Source: Cryobacterium algoricola
Lineage (GTDB): Bacteria > Actinomycetota > Actinomycetes > Actinomycetales > Microbacteriaceae
Length of the DNA stretch: 64,000 nucleotides
Direction: 5' to 3'
Assembly: GCF_004402485.1 (NCBI RefSeq)
Contig: NZ_SOFG01000023.1
Span: 62,001-126,000, forward strand
The notes beneath the pieces are model-generated. The model was not told the origin of the DNA and made no database searches. It saw only the letters and a list, made by a program, of their open reading frames with translations. How positions within the stretch are numbered: position 1 is the stretch's first letter; every line of letters starts with the position of its first letter. Shown in pieces: positions 7,364 to 15,334 of the stretch. Both the position numbers and the translations under genes were made by a program.

Positions 7364-8503
7364 CTAGCCAGCCGAGTTGCCGCCCGGTGCCTCCGTGGGT
7401 GCTCCGGCGACGCTCACGAGCGCCTCCTCACGAGCCTTGCGTCGCGCCTCGGCTTCGGTGTACTCGACCCAGGCCGCAGCGCGGGTGGAGTCGCGCTTGC
7501 GGCTGAGCCGCACGATGATCCAGGTCACTGCGGCGACGAGCAGCAAGATCAGGAACGCCCACGGCACCACGAAGAGACTGGAGTCGCGTTCGGCGCTCGG
7601 TAGGACTCCGGCGTTCAGCGCGTCGGGGTCGACCGTAGCCGCGAGGGACACATGAGGGTTGAGGTAGACCCAGGCACCGACACCGGCGACGGTGAGGGTG
7701 ACGGTGCGCGAGCTTCCGGGCAATAGTTCCGGGATCTCCTGGTCCGTCAGACCGGAGAGGGGAATGCCGAAGATGCCCTTTATTTGTGAGACTGTGTTGG
7801 CACCGAGAGAGACGTTTCCAGTGTTGGTCAGGCTGACACGAATCTTCGTTTCACCAGCAAAAGGATTGATGCTTCCTTCATAGCTGGACTCGATGCTGCT
7901 TATGGTGAGGGCCGGCTGCAAGAGGCCCTTAACTCGCGCATACAAGCGGATGGCCACGCGCCGGTCGACCGAAACCTGGCCGGCTGGCGAGAGTGCCGAG
8001 ACAACGATGCCACCGGCGTGGTCGCCAGGGCTGGCGTCGGCCGGGGTCGTTACCGTGAAGGGAAGCACCTGTTGGGCGCCGGGCTCGAGCGTCACCGAAA
8101 CACGGCCGGTTCCGTTGTCGAAGGTGACCCAGCTGCCCGCGTCCTTGGGCGCTTCGGCGCCTTCCAAGAGCGCGAAGGTGCCGTCCTCTGCATTGAACGC
8201 GTCGGTGGCATAGACGTTGACCGCCTGCGTCGTCGTGCCAGTGTTCTCGACGATGTACTCGTCGTTGACGGCCTGTCCCGGTTCGACCTGGTAGCTGAAA
8301 CGAGATCGATCCTGATCGACGCCGCCGTTAGCGGACGGCGCCCCGGCGATGCCGTCCGAGCCGTCCTCTGCCCACGCGCCTGAAACGCCGAGGGTCAGGG
8401 TGAGTCCCATTGCGATCAGCACGCTGGTGGCGATTTTGACGAAACTGCGGCTCTCGCCTTGGCGGGATACGGAATGGCGAAGAGTCACGATCGACTTACT
8501 CAT
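7364..8503 (-). CDS. DUF916/WxL-interacting-type surface protein with membrane anchor
   Basis: A 379-aa membrane-anchored protein. The signal sequence runs to about residue 45 (GVSGAWAEDG). The next domain (about 66-190) matches the DUF916 pattern: F-SYQVEPGQAVNDEYIVENTG, then PADASPGDHAGGIVVS and RLYARVKG. A second beta domain at about 195-290 corresponds in position to DUF3324. A transmembrane segment lies at about 310-332, followed by a basic tail. In Firmicutes, such WxL-interacting proteins are encoded beside WxL proteins and bind peptidoglycan and a host or wall partner. Here the gene lies between two WxL-like genes, the same partnership. No strong ribosome binding site precedes the ATG. 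Confidence 0.8.
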   Translation of the reverse strand: MSKSIVTLRHSVSRQGESRSFVKIATSVLIAMGLTLTLGVSGAWAEDGSDGIAGAPSANGGVDQDRSRFSYQVEPGQAVNDEYIVENTGTTTQAVNVYATDAFNAEDGTFALLEGAEAPKDAGSWVTFDNGTGRVSVTLEPGAQQVLPFTVTTPADASPGDHAGGIVVSALSPAGQVSVDRRVAIRLYARVKGLLQPALTISSIESSYEGSINPFAGETKIRVSLTNTGNVSLGANTVSQIKGIFGIPLSGLTDQEIPELLPGSSRTVTLTVAGVGAWVYLNPHVSLAATVDPDALNAGVLPSAERDSSLFVVPWAFLILLLVAAVTWIIVRLSRKRDSTRAAAWVEYTEAEARRKAREEALVSVAGAPTEAPGGNSAG

Positions 8504-8566
8504 TTCTGCGGGCGAATCCGAAAATTAGTGGGTGGAGCCAAGCCCCTGGTGTCGCTGCGATACTCG

Positions 8567-8611
8567 GAATGAGGGGAGGGCCGGCAGGACGCCGTCCCTC
8601 CCCCTTCATTC
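8567..8611 (-). terminator. Strong hairpin between the WxL-like and DUF916-type genes
   Basis: GAATGAGGGGAGGG (8567-8580) pairs with CCCTCCCCCTTCATTC (8596-8611) with a two-base bulge and a 15-base loop. There is no U-tract after it on the minus strand. It may cause partial termination or stabilise the upstream transcript. Confidence 0.55.
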
Positions 8612-8626
8612 AGGTGGTGACTGCTC

Positions 8627-9709
8627 CTACTTCGAGACGACCGTGAGGGTCAGGGTCGACGTGTAGGTGCCGGCTGCCTTCTCCTGCGGAGCGACGAAGG
8701 TCAGGCCGGCGTTGAGCACGCTGTTGCCGACGGTGTTGGCTGCCGCGCCGGAGGCGAAGGCGGCCGGGTAGGACGCCGAACCGGCGACCTGGGCTGCGGC
8801 GGCCGTGACACCGGTCGCTGCGGTGCCTGCAGGAGTCACTGACGGCGCGAGGCCGAGCTGGACCTTGCTGATCGTGCTGGTCGCGTCGGCAGAGTTGACG
8901 AAGTCAGCAACGTTTGCCGACAGGTCCCAGCCGTTGCGTGTGACCACGCGGTCGTCAACGACCGTGACGGCACCGAGGGTACCGAGCGTGGTCGACTTGT
9001 TGTTCACGAGCGACGGAGCGGAGAATGTCGCCGCCGCGCCTGCCTGTACCGAAAGGGAGAGCGCGCCGTTCTTCGCAGCCGTGATGGACGGCGCAAGAGC
9101 AACTGAACCGGTCATCTCAGTCGGAACCGGAGTCGGCGTAGACGTCGGCGTCACAACGACATCGGACTGGGCTTCGATCGTGAAAGCGCCAGTCACTGCA
9201 GTCATGTTGATTGTGCGGTAGAACGCACCAACGACAGTTGCACCATTGTTGCTGGTGCAAGCGAGACCCAAGCTGAAGCGTCCGCCGGAAGTCTTGCTCG
9301 CCTGCGCGCCAGGCGTACCATTGATCAGCGTAGAGGGGGTCAGCGTCGGAGCGACGACCTCTTTGGGGCGGCCAATCGCGAAAGCGGACTCTGCGTACGC
9401 AGCCCACGTGTTCGGCGTCCGCTCGCTCCCGACGGGAGAGAGAAACAGTTTTGCGCTGGTTGCTGTTGCAGGGCAGAGGAACGCTTCGTCGTATGCGGCT
9501 GCGGTAGAACCCGAATACAGGTCCTCGCTGAAGCCCCAGACGCGGGCGCTGTCTGTGACGAGCACTGCATTCGTGTCGTAGGTGAACATCGCTCCGTCGG
9601 AGCCATTGTTCTGAGTGGCAGCTGTCGAGGAAGCAACCGCTGCACCGGCGACGAGCGCCACTGAGACGACGCCGACGGCGGCGACACGGGTCTTGTTATT
9701 GAGTTTCAT
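8627..9709 (-). CDS. Secreted protein with WxL-like C-terminal domain (paralogue 2)
   Basis: A 360-aa exported protein with a signal peptide (VAAVGVVSVALVAGAAVASS). The N-terminal domain (about 40-180) contains two Cys (79, 151) that could form a disulphide. A Thr/Pro-rich linker at 187-197 (TPTSTPTPVPT) leads to a C-terminal WxL-like domain at about 225-360. W261-D-L is the first WxL motif; the terminal Y349-TSTLTLTV lacks the second Trp, as in the 302-aa paralogue. The N-terminal part is unlike that of the paralogue, so the shared domain is probably the wall-binding part and the N-terminus is displayed. It follows the second PstS-like gene after 36 bases and is bounded downstream by a hairpin. 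Confidence 0.75.
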   Translation of the reverse strand: MKLNNKTRVAAVGVVSVALVAGAAVASSTAATQNNGSDGAMFTYDTNAVLVTDSARVWGFSEDLYSGSTAAAYDEAFLCPATATSAKLFLSPVGSERTPNTWAAYAESAFAIGRPKEVVAPTLTPSTLINGTPGAQASKTSGGRFSLGLACTSNNGATVVGAFYRTINMTAVTGAFTIEAQSDVVVTPTSTPTPVPTEMTGSVALAPSITAAKNGALSLSVQAGAAATFSAPSLVNNKSTTLGTLGAVTVVDDRVVTRNGWDLSANVADFVNSADATSTISKVQLGLAPSVTPAGTAATGVTAAAAQVAGSASYPAAFASGAAANTVGNSVLNAGLTFVAPQEKAAGTYTSTLTLTVVSK

Positions 9710-9745
9710 GAAAGTCTGTGTCCTGTCTGTTTAGTAGGTAGCGTG

Positions 9746-10858
9746 CTACGCGGTCTTTGCGACGCGGAACGGAACGACACCGGTCGTCGGTGCAAGGAAG
9801 CCGTACTTCTTCTTGGCCGCGCCAGTCTTGGTGACCAAGGTCTGTGCGTTAGTAAGCGAAGTGCCCTGGGTGGGGTCGAGGAGCGCGAAGAGAGTCGGGT
9901 CATACTTCACGTTCGTCGGGTCCACCCGCGCATTCTCGACCACGAGATAGGTGTCGCGACCCCAGGTGGCGTCGGCGTAGTACGAAGGGTTCGGCGCCAT
10001 CAACGCACCGCTGCCTGTAATCGGCGAATCGACGTTCGGAACCAGAGAACCGATCGTGCCGGTGCCGCGCTTGTCGTAAGACGCGCCCGTGTTCATAGCA
10101 ATCCAACGCGATACGGCCATCGGCATGACTGACTCCGCAGTGAGAGTCGTTGCGTCGTGCTCCTGGCCCTCGACTACACAGCCACCTTCACTGACGGTCT
10201 TCATGCCTGTTTCGGAAGACCCGATGTTGGCCAGGAAGTCCTTACGGGTACCTGAACCGTCCTGCGGAATGATGGGCGTGATGGTGACTCCACCAATTTG
10301 GAAGCCCGGAGAGCACTCGTAGAGACTCTTCATCTGCGAAGCAGTGATGGTTCCGAGACCGGCTGCCGCTCCCTTGTAAGCGTAGGCGATGGCGTCGCGG
10401 CCAAAGGGCACGTAGAGGAGCTCACCCGCGGCGTTGAAGGTCCCACCGCTCGACGAACGCGCGATATCGACCGAGTCGGAAATCACGACATTGACCGGGC
10501 TGCCGACGGCCTTGGACGTGTATCCGGCTCCGTCAATCGAACGGCTGAGTGCCTTGACGCCGTCACCCGATCCGTTCGGCCGGCCGAAGCGCACACCGTA
10601 GGACTTCGTGGAGATATACGGCGATCCTGTCGCATCAAAGGAAGCGATGCTAGCGGACTTGGCTGTCGTGGCGCGAACGTTGGAACCACCAATGCCAGTG
10701 CCATTTGCAAGGGCGCTTACGGCGTCTTCCAAAGTGTCTGAACCCACGATGGAGTAGCTGTTGGAAACCGGGTCGGCCATGGCCGGTGTAGCAATGGCAA
10801 AGCCGGAGATGGCAACGCCGACAGTTGCGCAAAGCGCAATAGCCTTCTTCGAAATCAC
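9746..10858 (-). CDS. Second PstS-like periplasmic binding protein
   Basis: A 370-aa exported protein with a signal peptide ending near AMADP (residue 30). The mature start SYSIVGSDTLEDAV and the motif PQDGSGTRKDF at about 199-208 resemble the phosphate-contact loops of PstS, and YVPFGRDAIAYAYKG matches the PstS-type core. It lacks a lipobox and has no membrane anchor, so it may be free or wall-bound. It sits downstream of pstS and the 903-aa gene, after a hairpin. It may bind phosphate or a phosphorylated compound; the ligand is inferred only. The start is GTG. By eye its codon use is less GC-rich than that of pstA or pstC. Confidence 0.8.
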   Translation of the reverse strand: MISKKAIALCATVGVAISGFAIATPAMADPVSNSYSIVGSDTLEDAVSALANGTGIGGSNVRATTAKSASIASFDATGSPYISTKSYGVRFGRPNGSGDGVKALSRSIDGAGYTSKAVGSPVNVVISDSVDIARSSSGGTFNAAGELLYVPFGRDAIAYAYKGAAAGLGTITASQMKSLYECSPGFQIGGVTITPIIPQDGSGTRKDFLANIGSSETGMKTVSEGGCVVEGQEHDATTLTAESVMPMAVSRWIAMNTGASYDKRGTGTIGSLVPNVDSPITGSGALMAPNPSYYADATWGRDTYLVVENARVDPTNVKYDPTLFALLDPTQGTSLTNAQTLVTKTGAAKKKYGFLAPTTGVVPFRVAKTA

Positions 10859-10920
10859 AGTGATGCCTTTCGGGTGTGATGCATGAGACGAGCCCGGGCG
10901 GACACGTCTTTCCTGGCGGT

Positions 10921-10948
10921 TCGCCCCGGAGCGCAGGCTCCGGGGCGA
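10921..10948 (-). terminator. Perfect 12-bp hairpin between the 903-aa gene and the second PstS-like gene
   Basis: TCGCCCCGGAGC (10921-10932) pairs perfectly with GCTCCGGGGCGA (10937-10948) around a four-base loop, 22 bases after the stop at 10971. There is no U-tract on the minus strand. It may act as an attenuator, a processing site or a 3'-end stabiliser that divides the operon into separately expressed segments. Confidence 0.6.
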
Positions 10949-10970
10949 GTCGTCAAGCCTGTGCGCGGCA

Positions 10971-13682
10971 TCAAGATCGTCTCCGGATGCGCGAAATCAT
11001 GGGAACCGAACCTGCTGCGAACAGGCCGGCAAGGAATCCAACGGGAATCGCGGCCGAGACCGGCCCGATGGAAGGGTCGTTGGGCGTTGGTCTTCCGACG
11101 AGCGAACCGGCTACCGAGCCGGTCGCTGCGGGATCGATCGCTGCACCGGCGACCGGGACGGCAGCGGCCGCGACCGCGGCGGAAGCACTGGTAGCTTCCT
11201 GGTTGGCATATGTGGTCGAGGTTCCGCCAGAGCTCGCCGCGCCAGCGAGTGCCACCGATGGAGCCGAGACCGGCTTCGTGTTCGGGCTGATGCCGTCCTT
11301 GATCGCCGTAGCCGCGACTAGGGCCTGGTCGACCCAAGCCTGGGGCATCGGTGCGTATCCGGCGGGAAGCTGTCCGAGGCCGGTACCGGGGACCTGGCCC
11401 CGCGATGCGGCGTAGGTGATCAGGTTCGCATACTTGGCGCGGAGTGCAGCATCAGTCTGCAGTGGATTGAGTGCAGCGTAGACCGGCATAGTCAAGGGGT
11501 ACGCGGTAGGGGCTGCGATCGCCTTTGTGGACTTCGGATCGTATTCGAGTACCTTCGCCTGCGCCGGTGTCGGTGTCATGGCACTCGCGGCAGCCAGCAT
11601 GGAACCGGACGTAGGGGCAACGAACGCGCCAGCAGAGTTCTTCAGGGACGCCGTGACGTTCTGGTAACGGGCCGCGGATGCCGTGGTCGTCAGGCCGAGC
11701 ACCCCTTGGTCGCCCGCGAGGCTACGGACTGCCTTCTGATACTTGTGCGGCGTGGCATTGAGGTCCCATTCACCGAGCGCCTGGCCATCACCGCGGAGGG
11801 TCAGGTAAGCGCCGCTGTCCCAATCCGAGGTAAACGGCCGCCAGGTTACGAGGTTGACCGGGCCGGGCGCATTAGACGCCGTGCTCGTGACGGTCTCGAC
11901 GGGGTCGGCCTTCGGGAAGCTGTCCTTGGGCAGTGATAGCCCCGTCCCAGTCGGATTCACCGCGGCGTTCGTGGAGTAATACGGGTTGACGATCATGCCC
12001 CACTCGTCGGCAGTGCCGTTCAAGAAGGCCGCGGCCTCGGGATCCGCCACAATGTATCTCCACACCTGAGTCGCGAGGTCTGAGCGGCCGGAGGGCGTGA
12101 GCGCGTCCGAGAGCGAGACGCTGTTCAGATCCTGGTAGGCCCACTCCGGATCGTTTATCTTGAGAAAGTCCGGGTCGTGAGTGATATTTCTTGCGTTGTG
12201 ACCCTGATTGGCATAACTGGCGTAGTTCACGTGGGTGAGATTTGCGCCAGGTGGCAAGGAACCGATGTACGAGGCGGTGAGTAGCTTCGCTAGCAGGCGC
12301 GGCGTGAGATTCACCGTTGTGAACGCTTGAGTCTCCGCGTCAACGTACGCCTTTGGCACCGTTCCCGATGGCGTGACGCGTCTATCAATGGCGAAACTCA
12401 CCGTGACCCCTGCAATGCCGACCGGGGCGTACTGAAGAGGGTCCGCATTGGCGGTGCTATAAGGCTTGGAGGTAAACGCAAGTGGTCCCGGAACCTTTTG
12501 TGCGGCCGAGGCTAGAGAGTCGGTCTCACTGCCGGTGGACAGTACGAAGGCGGAACCGTTCGTACCGGCACACAGTTCGGGCTGCCAAGACGAAATCGCC
12601 CCCGCTATGAGCTCGCTCCCGCTTAGCTGGGCCTCCGCGCTGCCAATCTCACAACGAATACCGACGGCCTTGAAATCGAGCTTGACGGCGATGCTGTGCT
12701 GCCACGCGTCCCAGAACAGACCGGGGCGAATTATCTGGGTGACACCCGAATCACCGGTTCCACGAGGAATGATCACGAGCCAGCACGACTGGCCCGTCGT
12801 GGCCTGTCCGGTGACGATGACCGGTTGGCCACAACCGAGGCCGGGCGACTGCATCGAGGTCTGCATCTCGAACTTCGCTGAGCCAGTGCCGGTGTCGTCG
12901 GACCCGGCCCACTTGATCTCGTTTGAGGTGAACTGCGTGTAAAACTGATTGGAGGCTAGATTGACTCCAACGATGCCGTTCGGCAGGGTTACCCCAGCGG
13001 CCGTCGGGTCCCCACGAGCTGTTTGAACCCTACCGGCCGTATCGGTGATGTAGTGGGTCAGGACAGACGAGCCAGTGTTCTTGAACACAGCGGAGATGGA
13101 CTCGCCGCTCGCCGCTTTGAAAGGGATTGCCGTGAACGGCCCCGCTGACAAGCCGTAGTTGGGCGTTGTGTACTTCTCGTCCTCTGCAGCAATGTTGGGT
13201 GCAAGCCCTTTGGCAGCCTCAACAGCATCGGGGTCGTTCGGGTCTACATTTGGCACGACCCCTGAGTCACGACCGGCGTTGGAGAAGGCCCCATACTGAC
13301 AGGTGGTTCGATCAGGGTGGCCAGGATGAAGCGGGTCCTCGCCCCAGCACTGCGCGATCTGTAGGAAGTTCTCGCCACCGACAATGCCCTGAGGGCGCGT
13401 GGACTTCTTCGTCCCTGCGCCGGTCCAGGTAACGAGCACGCCCTCGGAGGTGAGTTCGGTCGTCTTCGACACTGTGACCGCGAGATTGGGGAACGGCGCG
13501 CCAGCCGGGGTGATAGCGCTCGACGCACGGACGGTCACGGCGCTCGACGTGTCGGCGGATGCCGTGGGAGGCGCGAGCGAGGAGAGCAACGATACGCCGA
13601 TGCCTACGAGCAGGCCAACGACGATGCCGCTTGCGCCGGCGCGGGTCCAGAGCGAGTCGGTGGACAGGGTCAGGCGCTTCAT
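10971..13682 (-). CDS. Large secreted, C-terminally anchored protein of the pst operon (PstS-related segments)
   Basis: A 903-aa protein not recognised as a named family. It has an N-terminal signal segment (SGIVVGLLVGIGVSLLSSLAPPTASA), a long extracellular part, an Ala/Ser-rich stretch before the end, and a C-terminal hydrophobic segment with basic tail (IPVGFLAGLFAAGSVPM, then ISRIRRR). In the middle, QYAPVGIAGVTVSFAIDRR and LTPRLLAKLLTASY recall binding-protein sequences of the PstS type, so a divergent binding fold is likely. Several Cys could form disulphides. ATG 13682 was chosen because it overlaps the pstS stop (ATGA). The longer in-frame extension to 13724 would overlap pstS further. 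Probably works with PstS or the surface proteins; the role is unknown. Confidence 0.75.
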   Translation of the reverse strand: MKRLTLSTDSLWTRAGASGIVVGLLVGIGVSLLSSLAPPTASADTSSAVTVRASSAITPAGAPFPNLAVTVSKTTELTSEGVLVTWTGAGTKKSTRPQGIVGGENFLQIAQCWGEDPLHPGHPDRTTCQYGAFSNAGRDSGVVPNVDPNDPDAVEAAKGLAPNIAAEDEKYTTPNYGLSAGPFTAIPFKAASGESISAVFKNTGSSVLTHYITDTAGRVQTARGDPTAAGVTLPNGIVGVNLASNQFYTQFTSNEIKWAGSDDTGTGSAKFEMQTSMQSPGLGCGQPVIVTGQATTGQSCWLVIIPRGTGDSGVTQIIRPGLFWDAWQHSIAVKLDFKAVGIRCEIGSAEAQLSGSELIAGAISSWQPELCAGTNGSAFVLSTGSETDSLASAAQKVPGPLAFTSKPYSTANADPLQYAPVGIAGVTVSFAIDRRVTPSGTVPKAYVDAETQAFTTVNLTPRLLAKLLTASYIGSLPPGANLTHVNYASYANQGHNARNITHDPDFLKINDPEWAYQDLNSVSLSDALTPSGRSDLATQVWRYIVADPEAAAFLNGTADEWGMIVNPYYSTNAAVNPTGTGLSLPKDSFPKADPVETVTSTASNAPGPVNLVTWRPFTSDWDSGAYLTLRGDGQALGEWDLNATPHKYQKAVRSLAGDQGVLGLTTTASAARYQNVTASLKNSAGAFVAPTSGSMLAAASAMTPTPAQAKVLEYDPKSTKAIAAPTAYPLTMPVYAALNPLQTDAALRAKYANLITYAASRGQVPGTGLGQLPAGYAPMPQAWVDQALVAATAIKDGISPNTKPVSAPSVALAGAASSGGTSTTYANQEATSASAAVAAAAVPVAGAAIDPAATGSVAGSLVGRPTPNDPSIGPVSAAIPVGFLAGLFAAGSVPMISRIRRRS

Positions 13683-15334
13683 TTGATACCCGCCTTCGCG
13701 ACGCGCGGCTTGAGGCGACGCCACAATACCGGCGGGAGTACTGCCGAACCGACCAGGAGCACGCCGGCGAAGAGCATGATCGATTGCTGCGCTCCCCAGC
13801 CGTTGTCCGCGAGAGCGAACGGCGCGGCGACGGCAGTGCCGGCAACCCCGGTCCCGCCGGTCCCTCCCGAGACCAGCGCGCCGTTCTCGTCGTACACAGG
13901 GGCAGCTGCCGCGTTCGAGGTCCCCGCTGCGGCGCCTGCCCCCGCGGCCGCCGCAGTTGCTGCGGCGGGGTCACCGTTGGCCGCCGCCCCGCCAGTGCCG
14001 GTGCCGGAGGTCGGGGTGTCGTCGGTCGCACCGGCGGTTCCGGTGACGCACTGGCTGGTGCCGACCTTGTCGCAGGCCGCGGGCTGGAGTGCGGTGACGG
14101 CAAGCTGGTTGCTCGACGGCGAGTCGCCCGCCTTGAACGTGGGGTTGTTGCAGTTGTTGATGTCTACACCTGCGACATCCGCTCCGGGCACGCGTTTGAT
14201 CTGCTCGAAGCCCGCGAGCACGAGGTTCATCGGCAGTGGAGAGTATCCGAGGGCAGCGGCCTGCTGTTGCCCCTCACAGAGCATGTAGTTCGCGAAGGCG
14301 CCGAGGGTCAGGCCCTTCTTGGCGGTGAACACGCCACCGACCTCGGTCGGCACGATCATGTACGAGTAGCTCGAGAGGGGGTAGGTGCGCGGGTCGGCGT
14401 TGTTGTAGACGCCGTCGAGGATCTGGGTGAGGTAGTCGGGGCTCGTTTTCGCGACATCCGTCTTGATCTGGGCCGCGAGCAGCGCGACGGCGACAGAGTT
14501 GGCGGTCGGCTCGACGTAGTAGCCGGCGGTGTTGAGCACCTTGGCGACCGGGAAGCCGGACTTGAGCGCGTAGGAGTACTCGACGTAGGTGATGGCGCCT
14601 TCGCCGTAGTCCTGGCTGACGTAGCCGGCGACGCCGGCCGACCCGCTCTGGGCCTTTGCGTTGCCATAGGTCGGATACTGGGAGGTAAGACCGCACGACG
14701 CCGGCTTGCCGACCTTGACGCAGAACTGGCCCCACAGGGAGTTGTACTGCTTGGACATCCACAGGCTGAACTGCGCGGTCGAGCCCGAGCCGTCGGAGCG
14801 GACCACGGGGACGATGCCCTTGTCCGGCATGGCGAGGCCGGGGTTGTCGGTCTGGATCGCCGGGTCGTTCCACTTGGTGATGACGCCGGTGAAGATCTTC
14901 GTGACGACCTCACCGCTCAGGCGGAGGTTCGAGACCCGCACGCCGCCGATCTTGAGGTTGTACATGAACGCGGTGCCACCGGCGACGATCGGCATGTAGG
15001 CGTAGCCACGGGCCGGTACCTCGGGCGCTGAACCGTCTTCGGGGGCGGTCTGGAACGGGATCTCGCTGACGGCGAAGTCGACGTTGCCGGCCACGAAGTC
15101 ACGGCGGCCGGCAGACGAGCCGACGCCGGAGTAGTTGACGGTCATTCCGTAGTTGGAGGCGACGTTCTTGCGCCACTGGTCGAGGGCGTTCTGCGACCAG
15201 GTCGAGCCGGTTCCCGTGATCGGGTCGTACGAGACGGCCTGCGCGGACACGGTGGCGCCGGCCAGGCTGACGAGCACGACGGCGAGGGCGAAGAGGGCGC
15301 GGATCGGACGGATCCAACGGGGCTGCGGCGTCAC
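13679..15334 (-). CDS. pstS: Phosphate-binding protein PstS with C-terminal membrane anchor
   Basis: Extracellular phosphate receptor of the Pst importer. The signal sequence ends near SAQA (residue 33). The ligand-binding loops GTGSTWSQNA (41-50) and SDGSGST (180-186), and ITKWNDPAI near 152-160, are the classic PstS motifs. At 551 aa it is about 150-180 residues longer than usual: the binding domain is followed by a Gly/Ala/Thr-rich linker (about 430-510) and a transmembrane segment near 520-541 with a basic tail. It is thus anchored by its C-terminus rather than by a lipid. The start is GTG 15334, overlapping the pstA stop (GTGA). It is third in the operon, after pstC and pstA, which differs from the usual pstS-first order. 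Confidence 0.95.
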   Translation of the reverse strand: MTPQPRWIRPIRALFALAVVLVSLAGATVSAQAVSYDPITGTGSTWSQNALDQWRKNVASNYGMTVNYSGVGSSAGRRDFVAGNVDFAVSEIPFQTAPEDGSAPEVPARGYAYMPIVAGGTAFMYNLKIGGVRVSNLRLSGEVVTKIFTGVITKWNDPAIQTDNPGLAMPDKGIVPVVRSDGSGSTAQFSLWMSKQYNSLWGQFCVKVGKPASCGLTSQYPTYGNAKAQSGSAGVAGYVSQDYGEGAITYVEYSYALKSGFPVAKVLNTAGYYVEPTANSVAVALLAAQIKTDVAKTSPDYLTQILDGVYNNADPRTYPLSSYSYMIVPTEVGGVFTAKKGLTLGAFANYMLCEGQQQAAALGYSPLPMNLVLAGFEQIKRVPGADVAGVDINNCNNPTFKAGDSPSSNQLAVTALQPAACDKVGTSQCVTGTAGATDDTPTSGTGTGGAAANGDPAAATAAAAGAGAAAGTSNAAAAPVYDENGALVSGGTGGTGVAGTAVAAPFALADNGWGAQQSIMLFAGVLLVGSAVLPPVLWRRLKPRVAKAGIK

